Positions 54,452 to 62,539 of a DNA stretch of 64,000 bases are shown here, one piece after another. The notes beneath the pieces were generated by a model. That model worked only from the letters and a program-made list of their open reading frames with translations. It made no database searches and was not told the DNA's origin. The DNA is from CAYVQZ01 sp964453435 (GTDB taxonomy: Bacteria > Abyssobacteria > SURF-5), in assembly GCA_964453435.1 (NCBI GenBank), contig CAYVQZ010000007.1:1-64000 (forward strand), in the 5' to 3' direction. Both the position numbers and the translations under genes were made by a program. The stretch's first letter is position 1. Every line of letters starts with the position of its first letter.

Positions 54452-55300
54452 AGCAGTCAACGAAGCGCCATTAAATTCAATCCCGGTTCCTCGCTCTGAA
54501 CCTTCGTGCCCCAAGCTTCGTCCTCCCCTTCAACTCATTCCCGCCCTCATGTCATTCTGAGGTCCCTCATGCCATCCTGGGCCCCCATGTCACCCCTGGC
54601 GCTGCGAAGGGTCTCGTCTTTGCGTCATTTCCCGCCTCTTTTCTTCCATCATTCCCGCATGGTTAAAACCTGTTTTCTGGATTCCCGTTTGCACGGGAAC
54701 GACGGAGGGAGCAGGCACGTGGCCCCCTTTGGGAAATCCCCCCGTTATGGGTGTGTCCGATAATTCGTCGAGGTGCGCTCCCGGGGGACAGTCCGCCAAT
54801 CTAAGTGCACTGGTTCATAATTCCGATCACGTATTTCATCACAGTGGAAATTCCGGGGACATGGATTTCTCGGCCGAAGGTCACGCTCCGCGTGATTCCG
54901 TGTCCCCGGAATTTCTGACCTGCCGCTTCTGCATAGTGCTATGCAATACGGAATGGTATTTGTGACCACGTGTACTAAGGTTGCCAAAAATGCGGGGGAT
55001 GCGTAGATTGGAACCGCCCCACGAGCGACGCTCTCGGGTCCAGGTTATTGCAGGACAGTCTCACAGCCCCCTCCGCTCGCGTATCGGCAGAAAATGTGAT
55101 TATCAGACAGTTTCATTCTCCCCCCTTGCGAAAGAGGAAGAATGAAGCAACCCAGCAGTTCCTTTCTTCGAGCAAACCGGAGGAATTATCTGTCTCAGGA
55201 CGGGAAGAATGTTATGTCCCCAAATTTCGCGAGACGGTTGGAAACGAAGCGGCCGGATTAAGGAAACGAGTTCAAGGAGATTGAGAATCAGGAGAGAATG
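54452..55300. repeat. Long repeat-rich non-coding region
   Basis: Nearly 850 bases with no credible gene. 54545-54720 is boilerplate (CATGTCATTCTGAGGTCC, CATTCCCGCATGG, TGGATTCCCGTTTGCACGGG). 54750-54810 has GTGTGTCCGATAATTCGTCG and GGGGGACAGTCCGCCAATC. 54845-54930 has two GGGGACATGG/GTGTCCCCGG units around a variable core. 55030-55115 has CAGTCTCACAGCCCCC and TGTGATTATCAGACAG. All but the boilerplate reuse the same building blocks seen at 11700, 28850 and 47000. Confidence 0.65.
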
Positions 55301-55379
55301 TGGGGTGAGTGACGGGATTTGAACCCGCGACCCCCAGGGCCACAACCTGGTGCTCTTACCGGACTGAGCTACACCCACC
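55301..55379 (-). tRNA. tRNA-His (anticodon GTG)
   Basis: Reverse-strand sequence begins GGTGGGTGTAGCTC, with the extra 5' G (-1) opposite C73, a His hallmark. The anticodon loop TTGTGGC carries GTG, and GGTTCAAATCC forms the T arm. The acceptor pairs as G-T-G-G-G-T-G with C-A-C-T-C-A-C (one G-T). CCA is encoded at 55303-55301. Confidence 0.92.
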
Positions 55380-55447
55380 ATCTATAATATTCGAGACGCT
55401 CCGGCGCCTGCCAGTCGCCTCTTTATTCATTTGGAACCACAGAACCG

Positions 55448-55520
55448 CGCGCCAGGGGGGAATCGAACCCTCAACCTACGGCTTAGAAGGCCGTTGCTCT
55501 ATCCGTTGAGCTACTGGCGC
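55448..55520 (-). tRNA. tRNA-Arg (anticodon TCT)
   Basis: Reverse-strand cloverleaf: acceptor GCGCCAG/CTGGCGC, D arm AGCTCAACGGATAGAGC, anticodon stem ACGGC/GCCGT around CTTCTAA (TCT), T arm GAGGGTTCGATTCCCCC. Discriminator G is followed by CGG, so CCA is not encoded, unlike the neighbouring tRNA-His. It lies 68 bases upstream of that gene in the same direction. Confidence 0.92.
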
Positions 55521-56294
55521 AATCCCGCTTCGGAACGTCATCGCCCACGCAGGCGGCAAAAACAAAAAAAGCGACAGTTAAGTTCGCATCTCAATTATAC
55601 TTGTGGTTTTGCTGAAAGTCAACACAGCCGATATGAGACACGAGCTGACAGCCGGTTGGCTCAAGCAGGTCTCTCTGTACTACTATATCTCAATTTCGTG
55701 AATTCCTGTCGCAATTTCCATCGGGTGGCTCTCGCAATTTCAGTGGCAAGAATACGTTCTGCGGCGAAGGGGACTGTCCCAGATTTACGGGCACGAAGTG
55801 CCGTAGAATCGGGACTGTCCCCTGAGCGACTCGCTTTCCTTCGTTGAGCGCAGCGAAATCCCGCGCAATCCGCGGGATAGAATCGGGACTGTCCCTGAAG
55901 CGAAATTTGGTTGCGGCTACGCCGCGCTGTGTGAGTCCGTCTCTCGGTTGTCCACTTTCCCGAAAGCCCAACGCAGAGGGCTGCACCCAATTCCGGAATC
56001 CCCGCCTCTATTCCATTCCCCCGGCTTGACTTGGAATCACCCGTCGTATCTTCGCTGAGCGGAACGACTGCCCACAAACTTTAGCGAGACAGGTTTGCGA
56101 ACTGCACCCGAAGCGCAAGGTTGCCCCATCGTGAGACGCGCTCTCTGTCTCCACTGAGCTTCGTCTCCAATCCCCGATTCGCATAATTCATGGAATTCGT
56201 GACAGGGTCGGGAAGGATGCCTCTTGCGAGCAACGTGGGAGTCTTCCGGTCAGAACTCCACATTTCTTCCTTCCTCCGTGATAGAGATTCTTGT
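55521..56294. repeat. Repeat-rich non-coding region beside the tRNAs
   Basis: 774 bases with no gene. 55769-55824 is a family B copy bounded by GGGACTGTCCC twice. 55830-55895 holds an inverted copy of the 1833-1855 sequence (CCTTCGTTGAGCGCAGCG), GCGGGATAGAATCGGGACTG and another GGGACTGTCCC. The rest is plain sequence. Confidence 0.65.
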
Positions 56295-57461
56295 TCAGAC
56301 GGGGAGCGCCAGCTCTTCGAGTTCTTCCGGGGCTTCGGTCAGTTTCACGTTGCCTGTTTCGGTAATCAGCACCGTGTCGGAATGGCGGAAGCCGCCAAGG
56401 CCGGGAATGTATATGCCCGGTTCAATGCTGATGAGCATGCCGGGGACCAGTTTTCTGTCGTCTCCGACCGCGACGTATGGCGCCTCATGTCCCGTGATAC
56501 CGAAACCGTGGCCGGTGCGATGGAGAATGTAATCCCCGTATCCGTTATCGATGATTACCGTGCGGACTTCCCTGTCGATTTCGCCGAGCGCGGCTCCTGG
56601 TTTCGCGAGTTCATATGCGCGCGCCCTCGCCCGCATCGAGACCTCGAATGGCTTTTTTGCCTGTTCCGGGACCGAACCCAGGAAGAAGGTCCGCTCGATT
56701 TCGACGCCGTAGCCGTCCGCCTGGCCGCCGACGCCGGAGACGTGGGGTCCGCCCTCCTCCATGGCGACGAAAGGCGTTGGCACGAAGTGGGGGTCGTGCG
56801 AAAGCGACGGAGGCAGCACTCCGGCGGCCATCTTTGTGACGTAAATGTTCAAGCCGGGTATATCCGCAAGCAATCTCTCCATGAGCAGGCGTTGAACTTC
56901 GGTATAAAGCAACAGTTCGAGCACGCCGGGCTTTGCCAGTTCCAGCAACCTCTTGTGGCCTTCGTTTATGAGCCGGCACGCGTGCGCCGTCCTGCCGATC
57001 TCGTACTCAGTTTTCACGAGGCGCACATCGTCGATAATATCGTCAACGACTATTTCGCCGGGAGTCTCCTTTGCGATGCCGAGAGGCATTGCGGATTCCA
57101 CCCCCACGGCGGCGCTCTCATCGATGACCTTCTGATAGACGTCAAACCAGTTTTCGCCTGGCGGAGCCGGAAACTCGTAGTAAGGAACGTACTCGAGGTC
57201 GAGCCTGGCCCGTGTCTTCACGTGGGTCGATTCCAGCAGGGGACACACCATTTTCGGCGTGCCCTTTCCGGGGATGACGAGGAGAAAGGGCCGTTCATGA
57301 ACATAGTTGGCGAAGTTGGTGAGATAGTAAATATTCACGGGGTCATACGAAACATAGTAGTCGAGCTTCCGCTCCTCCATCCCGGCCCGCACCCTCTCCA
57401 AGCGTCCGTTCAACTCCTCCTTGCTCGGCGGCGATGTGATCGGCTTCGGCATCGGTGTCAT
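56295..57461 (-). CDS. M24 (pita-bread) family protein lacking metal ligands
   Basis: 388 residues with the creatinase/prolidase N-domain (about 15-145, with YYLTNFANYVHERPFL) and the pita-bread C-domain (about 150-380). Of the five canonical metal ligands, only the His in HRTGHGFGI and the Glu in SIEPGIYIP remain. The first Asp is Gly (VGGQADGYG), the second is Glu (VEIERTF) and the last Glu is Ser (GFRHSDTVL). It is therefore unlikely to be a metal-dependent aminopeptidase. Creatinase-like or binding roles are possible. GGAGGAG precedes ATG at 57461. It follows the polyferredoxin gene in the same direction. Confidence 0.8.
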   Translation of the reverse strand: MTPMPKPITSPPSKEELNGRLERVRAGMEERKLDYYVSYDPVNIYYLTNFANYVHERPFLLVIPGKGTPKMVCPLLESTHVKTRARLDLEYVPYYEFPAPPGENWFDVYQKVIDESAAVGVESAMPLGIAKETPGEIVVDDIIDDVRLVKTEYEIGRTAHACRLINEGHKRLLELAKPGVLELLLYTEVQRLLMERLLADIPGLNIYVTKMAAGVLPPSLSHDPHFVPTPFVAMEEGGPHVSGVGGQADGYGVEIERTFFLGSVPEQAKKPFEVSMRARARAYELAKPGAALGEIDREVRTVIIDNGYGDYILHRTGHGFGITGHEAPYVAVGDDRKLVPGMLISIEPGIYIPGLGGFRHSDTVLITETGNVKLTEAPEELEELALPV

Positions 57462-57613
57462 AGGCTCTCCTCCGAAAAAATGAATGTCGGAATTACACTA
57501 TGGATATCGGAACAAGCTGCCGGTTCGCTCGCCTCGAGTATATCCGCTCGATGGCTGTGCAACAACGCTCTTCCCTTTTGGAACACGAACGACCACGAGA
57601 ATGGAATTTTCTC

Positions 57614-58477
57614 TTAATTTTCTCCGGCGCTCACGCCGTTCTCGGCGGGCGGCATGTGCAGAAGGCGATGAGAGTACGCAATCGAGCCTGTGGGACAGTT
57701 GTCGCGGCATTTCAGGCAGCGGATGCAGTTGGTGGAATTCGGAGCTTCGTATACCCTCAGACCCATGGGGCACTGCTTGTAACATTCGTCGCACTTGATG
57801 CAGGTTGTGGCGTTCCAGTTCATGCTGTACAGGCTGAATCGGTTGAACAGCGAGTAGAGCGCGCCGAGCGGGCACGTTGTCCGACAGAAAGCCCGGTGGC
57901 TGACGACCATCCAAACAAGGAAAAAGATGAGGACGGAGACCTTGAACGCAAAAAGGCGCCCGAGCTGGCCTCTCAGTTGCGGCTCGAGCAAGGGCAGCGG
58001 GATACCGCCTTCGAGCGTGCCCGCCGGGCAGACGAACTTGCAGAAGTAGGGCGCGCCGAGTCCGAATTCGTCGACAAGAAAAGCGGGCATGAGGATTACC
58101 ATGCCGAGCAGGAACAGGTACTTCGCATTGTTCAGAAAGCGGGGGATTCCGAACTTTGGAGATGGAATTTTGTACAGGTATTCCTGCAGGAGGCCGAACG
58201 GACAAATCCAGCCGCATGCCATCCGGCCCACGACGGCTCCCACGGCGGCGAGAAGGCCGAACGCGTAGAATGCAAACCGGTAAACGAAGCCGGCGGCGAC
58301 CGCCTGCATGGCGCCGATGGGGCACGCGAAAATAGCCAGCGGGCAGGAGTAGCAGTTAAAGCTTGGAACACAGAAATATTTGAGAGGCCCCCGGTAGATG
58401 AGCTCACCCACGAACAGGCCTGTCACATATGAGTTTGTTATCGCGGTGCTCGCGAGTTGGAACAGTCGGCGCTTCAT
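57614..58477 (-). CDS. NapH/MauN-like membrane polyferredoxin
   Basis: 287 residues, about five membrane helices with repeated Cys motifs: NCYSCPLAIFACPIG (about 43-57), CGWICPFG (about 88-95), CKFVCPAG, CRTTCPLG, and two ferredoxin [4Fe-4S] sites CIKCDECYKQCP and CIRCLKCRDNCP near 225-265. Such proteins move electrons from the quinone pool or membrane to periplasmic partners. ATG at 58477 overlaps the TGA of the CXXC microprotein gene (ATGA), so the two are coupled. An upstream in-frame ATG lies inside that gene. Confidence 0.9.
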   Translation of the reverse strand: MKRRLFQLASTAITNSYVTGLFVGELIYRGPLKYFCVPSFNCYSCPLAIFACPIGAMQAVAAGFVYRFAFYAFGLLAAVGAVVGRMACGWICPFGLLQEYLYKIPSPKFGIPRFLNNAKYLFLLGMVILMPAFLVDEFGLGAPYFCKFVCPAGTLEGGIPLPLLEPQLRGQLGRLFAFKVSVLIFFLVWMVVSHRAFCRTTCPLGALYSLFNRFSLYSMNWNATTCIKCDECYKQCPMGLRVYEAPNSTNCIRCLKCRDNCPTGSIAYSHRLLHMPPAENGVSAGEN

Positions 58478-58638
58478 CCGATCCCTATACACTCGAGGCA
58501 GATTGTGCGCGCCTTCTCGAAAACATCTGTGGCCTCACCCCGATAGACGCCGTAACCGGCGAGCATGAGCGCACCGACCAGCAGGAAAAGCCACACATAT
58601 GATTTGAGCGTCTCAGCTATTCTCGCCATCCGATTCAT
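58474..58638 (-). CDS. CD1871A-type CXXC membrane microprotein
   Basis: 54 residues: one membrane helix (about 13-33) and a C-terminal ICLECIGIG ending at the stop. The C-terminal tail C-L-E-C-I-G-I/L-G is the signature of the CD1871A CXXC-motif family of very small proteins. Function is unknown. The Cys pair next to the membrane suggests a redox or Fe-S contact. It is fused by ATGA overlap to the polyferredoxin gene. GAAGGA lies near ATG at 58638; an ATG nine bases on is possible. Confidence 0.75.
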   Translation of the reverse strand: MNRMARIAETLKSYVWLFLLVGALMLAGYGVYRGEATDVFEKARTICLECIGIG

Positions 58639-58963
58639 CCTTCCTTCAGTAGCTCGTCGGCCTGGCTGTGAATGTGTCCCGGGATTCGGTAATCCGTTGT
58701 TCGGGGACAATGAATCGGCCTCACGATTACCAAGCGCAGGAAACTGTCCCAGATTTACGGACACGAAGTCCCGCGCCTCGCGGGATAGAATCGGGACTGT
58801 CCCCGAAGTGAAAAACCTTCATCATGAATCGTGGGACACACTCACAGTCCCCTGCGTTCTGCGTTATCGTGTCTCTCTTAACATTTGGAAAGAGACGGCA
58901 TGAAAATCGCGACATCGTTTCATTATTCTCACACATAGTAGTGCAGTCCGGAGTCGGCGGACA
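58639..58963. repeat. Dispersed repeat insertion inside the redox gene run
   Basis: 58672-58702 (GTGTCCCGGGATTCGGTAAT then TTGTTCGGGGACAA), 58741-58806 (the best family B copy, sharing CGAAGTCCCGCGCCTCGCGG with 11885-11904) and 58826-58855 (GTGGGACACACTCACAGTCC). No gene. It separates the DUF6599 gene from the CXXC microprotein gene. Confidence 0.75.
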
Positions 58964-59968
58964 TCATCTTGATGCCCCTTCCGATGGCGGCGAGAGACGT
59001 CCGAGCATGGTGAGGGCATTCTCTCGGCCGTCGGCGTTGGCGACAACGACCAACTTATCGTCCAGTTTCCGGACGGCATGAGCCTTTCCCGCCACCGGGG
59101 TTGTGACAAACGCCTCCTCTTTGGCGCTCTCGGTTCCTGGGAACTGTTCCCGGAAACGGAGAAAGGCTCGCGCAGCCGATTCGTTGTCTTTGTACTGCGC
59201 GATGACAACCGAGCATTCCGGGCGGCCGATTCGGTACCGCGCTATCGCTGCGCTCTCCCCGTTTTGAAGCCCGAAAAGGTCTTCCGACGCGATGTACACC
59301 TGGTTGTTTATTCCAAGCTTGCCGCGCGCGAACACCTCGCTGTTCGGTACCTTCGATTCCTCCGGCAGGCGACCCATGATATCGGGAAGCGCCGCTTTCG
59401 CTCCGATGCCGTTCTCGAGCGCTTCGGCAATCTCCACGAATTCTGCGGCGGATATTGTCGCAGCTCCTGTTTGTCTGATATCCACGTAGTAATGGTTTTG
59501 CCAGAAAAAGAGACCGTTTTGATGAATCGTCCCGCCGCTTCCAACATCCACCGGAGACAGCGTCGGGTGGCGATTGTATGAGTATATCCCGAAGGCGGCC
59601 GCCGGATCCGTCATCGAGTAGACTTCCACGAAAACGTTCTTGTCCCCCTTCCGGTATGGTTTCGTCACCAGGGTGACAAACCCATATTCGAAATAAATGT
59701 CGGCTCCTCCGTTGATATGGTCGAACAATCGCTCGCCCCTGAAGCTCTTGCTTTGGCCGGAGCGTTCCCACTCCCCGGCTTCCCCCGGAGCGGGCAGCAG
59801 CGTCTCTATTTTCTTCTCTTCGGGAATCGCTTTCCCGCCCGTCCGTTCCGTTGTGGAGGACTCGCCGGCGCACGAGAGGCCGGCAAAGAATAGAACGAGA
59901 AACGGAACCAGAGAGAAAAGCTCTGTTCGAAGCGTTTTTCTATGCCGTGATTTCCTTGATAACCACAT
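58964..59968 (-). CDS. DUF6599-like lipoprotein
   Basis: 334 residues. Signal peptide with lipobox LSCAG (Cys33), after which a low-complexity linker leads to a globular domain. The block ERLFDHINGGADIYFEYGF (about 80-98) and YSMTDPAAAFGIYSYNR (about 117-133) are characteristic of the DUF6599 family of exported proteins, whose biochemical role is unknown. ATG at 59968 lies 29 bases inside the DUF362 gene, a tight operon link. It is membrane-attached at the outer face of the cytoplasmic or at the outer membrane. Confidence 0.75.
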   Translation of the reverse strand: MWLSRKSRHRKTLRTELFSLVPFLVLFFAGLSCAGESSTTERTGGKAIPEEKKIETLLPAPGEAGEWERSGQSKSFRGERLFDHINGGADIYFEYGFVTLVTKPYRKGDKNVFVEVYSMTDPAAAFGIYSYNRHPTLSPVDVGSGGTIHQNGLFFWQNHYYVDIRQTGAATISAAEFVEIAEALENGIGAKAALPDIMGRLPEESKVPNSEVFARGKLGINNQVYIASEDLFGLQNGESAAIARYRIGRPECSVVIAQYKDNESAARAFLRFREQFPGTESAKEEAFVTTPVAGKAHAVRKLDDKLVVVANADGRENALTMLGRLSPPSEGASR

Positions 59969-60995
59969 TGTTCAGGTCTCCTTCGCCGAGTCCCAGCTTT
60001 CGAGCGGTCTCGAGCTGGAACGAAATCATATCGTGCGAATAGGTATCGTCATGCTCCTCCATCAATCGGGAACAGTAGGTGTCGGTGGCAACCATATCTC
60101 CGCACAGAATTATCCGGTTCACGCCGGATTTGATTTCGGCGTTTTCTTTGAGGCCGGGGCCATGACGGACAAGCAGTGAGCGGCCATCCACTATGGTTAA
60201 CTCGGAACGCACAGAGTCAGCGTATTCCGCAAGCGCCGAATCAAAAAACTGTTTTCCGTTGTCGTCCGCCCGGAGCTTGGTGTGCGCGACCTGACGCAGC
60301 GGGAAATAGACCGACCCGAAATGGTTCTTCAGCGCGCACGTAAACCGGGCGGAATCATGGCGCTTTATGACCGGCAGGTTTATGATAACGTCGGCGTCAT
60401 AGAGCGTTTTGACGACCCCTATGGTCGGATGCGAGCGCCATTGCTCCTTGTTCACGAACACATGAGCCAGCCTGTCGCTGAAATCGACAGCGTCCAGCTC
60501 TATTCCCGCGTCTCTCAAACGTTCCGGATAGTTCAGGGCCTTGAATTTGTCGGCTGTCGTGACGCCGCTGCTGTTCGCATCGCACACGGCAAGTGATGTT
60601 CCCCCCGCCCTGCGAACGTGGTCGGCCGCCGCGAGAATAACGTCGATGTCCGTTGTTACCGGCCACGGTTGCGTGTTCACAACATTCGGTTTGAACACCA
60701 CCCTTCTGTTTGCGACGAGTTTTTCAATTCCGCCCAACGCGTCAAATCCCGCCTCGAGCATCGTGGGAAAATCGGCCCCCTCGACCACAACAAGCACGGG
60801 TTTGTTCTTCTCCATGAAGAGGTTCCCCAAACCTGCGCGGGGAGCATGCGTCCCAGAGGAGCATGAAAGGCTTGGTCCCGCCATTGATATGCCGACGACT
60901 CCCACGGCGGTGGAACGAATGAAGTCGCGTCGTGTTATGCCGACCGCCATATCACAAAGACGATGAGTTTTCTTGCCGCCTGGCCTTGTTTTCAT
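59940..60995 (-). CDS. Tat-exported DUF362 protein
   Basis: 351 residues. Twin-arginine signal TRRDFIRSTA (RR at 22-23) with a following hydrophobic core, then SLSCSSG, a possible Tat lipobox (Cys45). DUF362 domain from about 75: VFKPNVVNTQPWPVTTDIDV, DANSSG, VIINLPVIKRHDSARFTCALKNHFG (about 205-230), DGRSLLVRHGP and GDMVATDTYCSRLM. Many DUF362 proteins also carry ferredoxin domains. This one does not, but polyferredoxin follows in the operon. Tat export implies folding, and perhaps cofactor loading, in the cytoplasm. ATG at 60995 has GGGAG upstream. Confidence 0.85.
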   Translation of the reverse strand: MKTRPGGKKTHRLCDMAVGITRRDFIRSTAVGVVGISMAGPSLSCSSGTHAPRAGLGNLFMEKNKPVLVVVEGADFPTMLEAGFDALGGIEKLVANRRVVFKPNVVNTQPWPVTTDIDVILAAADHVRRAGGTSLAVCDANSSGVTTADKFKALNYPERLRDAGIELDAVDFSDRLAHVFVNKEQWRSHPTIGVVKTLYDADVIINLPVIKRHDSARFTCALKNHFGSVYFPLRQVAHTKLRADDNGKQFFDSALAEYADSVRSELTIVDGRSLLVRHGPGLKENAEIKSGVNRIILCGDMVATDTYCSRLMEEHDDTYSHDMISFQLETARKLGLGEGDLNNVVIKEITA

Positions 60996-61132
60996 TCTTA
61001 ATCTCCCGTATGCATCATCAACATATATACCGTCGGAATTGAGGCTGTCCGATGCTCGCATCTTGCGCCGAAGCGCGCAACATCAAGTTGTCGAACAGCG
61101 AGTCCATTCCACACTCGCACGTTTTGCCCGCA

Positions 61133-61786
61133 TCACTCGGCTCCGGACATTGACCGCCTTGGCGCGGTCGCTGCGGACTCGGCTCCCTCGACCACTCTTG
61201 CCACACGCCACAGCCCGTTATCCAATGGAAGCGTCAAAATACTTGCTATGCCGGCTCCCAAACTGATAAACACTCCGGCGAACACGAGCTGCACTTCTCG
61301 CATATAATAAAACAGGTTGAATTTTTCGAACGAAACGGTTAAGAATCCGCCTATGTCCCCGAGGATTCCGAATATGAAACCCAGCCAGAAACCCCAGAGA
61401 GCTCCGAGCGAAAGGAGAACAAAGCGAAACGAGAACCACTGGCCCTTGCGTGTGGAAATGCCCGCCGTCATTCCGATGAAAGCTCCGGTGATAGCCCAGT
61501 GGCCGAATGGAACTTCGGGAACGAGCCGCTTGGCCAACAGTGCGCTGATCTGGCCTCCGATCAGATAGCCTGCGAGTGCAAACACAACCCCGTAGAAGAA
61601 CTTTTTCAGCGACCGTTCCGAAACTCCGGGAACGAGTCCTATGAAACATGCGACAAGTATTTCACGGCTTCCTACCACTCTGAAAAGAAGCATTCCCCCA
61701 ATGGCAGCCACTGCGCCAAGGAGCATCTTTACGGGCAGCAACTTCAGCCCGCGCTTGACCGCCTCACGGTCTCGTTTCATTTCCAT
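61133..61786 (-). CDS. Hypothetical integral membrane protein
   Basis: 217 residues with about six helices between 15 and 190. It contains glycine-rich stretches (GWLIGG-like AGYLIGGQISALL; GFWLGFIFGILGDIGGFL), resembling small transport or YrhK/permease-like folds, but no recognisable family. It lies between the DUF362 gene (137-base gap) and the HExxH gene, all in one direction. ATG at 61786 has GGGGGAGTGAC immediately before it. A longer reading lacks such a site. Confidence 0.6.
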   Translation of the reverse strand: MEMKRDREAVKRGLKLLPVKMLLGAVAAIGGMLLFRVVGSREILVACFIGLVPGVSERSLKKFFYGVVFALAGYLIGGQISALLAKRLVPEVPFGHWAITGAFIGMTAGISTRKGQWFSFRFVLLSLGALWGFWLGFIFGILGDIGGFLTVSFEKFNLFYYMREVQLVFAGVFISLGAGIASILTLPLDNGLWRVARVVEGAESAATAPRRSMSGAE

Positions 61787-61978
61787 GTCACTCCCCCATC
61801 CGAACGTTCTTCCGTTCATTATTTGCCCCTTCCGCGGGAAATGAAAGAGCGCGTTCCACAAATTCCGGTTCCGGAAACTGTGCGATATTTCCCGACGGAT
61901 GGCCCCAATTACAGCAAACGCAGCACATCTTCGCCACCCCGCCACGCGCGAAGGTTCTCGCAGGCTGATATCAGCCCG

Positions 61979-62527
61979 TCAGCGGAGATATCGTCTCAAT
62001 CTCTGCTTCCGCTTCTTGGCCCGGCGCTTGAGTTCCTGATTTTTACCCACCCGGTGAGCGAACGCCTCGGCGCGCTTCTCGCCTTTGAGGGTGCCGTAGT
62101 GAATCGTGTCGAGACTATGTCCTATTTCATGAAGCAACACATGGTTGAGTATGTAGTCTTTGAGGTGGTCCTTGTCCCAGCACAAAAACCACTGATTGTC
62201 GATCTTTTGCCAAAAAGCGCCGAACTCCAGCCGCTCTTGCGCCACCGCCGGGTTCGGCTTCCTTCGGCCGTAATTCCACCTCAGCTTTTCGGGAACGGGA
62301 TAGATGCGGATATGGGAACTGTCGTAGATATGCGCATCAACCCCCGGGTTCATTTTCACTTGGTTGCACAAATGTATGACCGAGACATTCCGCAACATCT
62401 CCCCCGGGAGCGACTCAAGACGTTCCCGAATATCAGCGACGCTGCACGGATACACATAGCCCGCAGGAAGCGGGTCCACTACATATTTGATCCTGGCGAT
62501 CCGGCCCGTCCGGCGTTTGGCCACCAT
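61979..62527 (-). CDS. Putative zinc metallopeptidase-like protein (HExxH)
   Basis: 182 residues. The motif LLHEIGHSLDTIHYG (about 131-145) has the HExxH zincin signature, with a downstream Glu or Asp available as third ligand (AEAFAHRVG). The C-terminus is extremely basic (KRRAKKRKQRLRR). No signal peptide. It matches no family that I can name. It ends 192 bases before the next downstream gene and starts 12 bases after the hydrolase gene, so the two are likely co-transcribed. Confidence 0.6.
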   Translation of the reverse strand: MVAKRRTGRIARIKYVVDPLPAGYVYPCSVADIRERLESLPGEMLRNVSVIHLCNQVKMNPGVDAHIYDSSHIRIYPVPEKLRWNYGRRKPNPAVAQERLEFGAFWQKIDNQWFLCWDKDHLKDYILNHVLLHEIGHSLDTIHYGTLKGEKRAEAFAHRVGKNQELKRRAKKRKQRLRRYLR

Positions 62528-62539
62528 GCTCCCCTTCTT

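Noticed and set aside
55431..55847. 138-codon plus-strand frame
   Set aside because: It runs through the tRNA-Arg gene and a repeat copy on the opposite strand.
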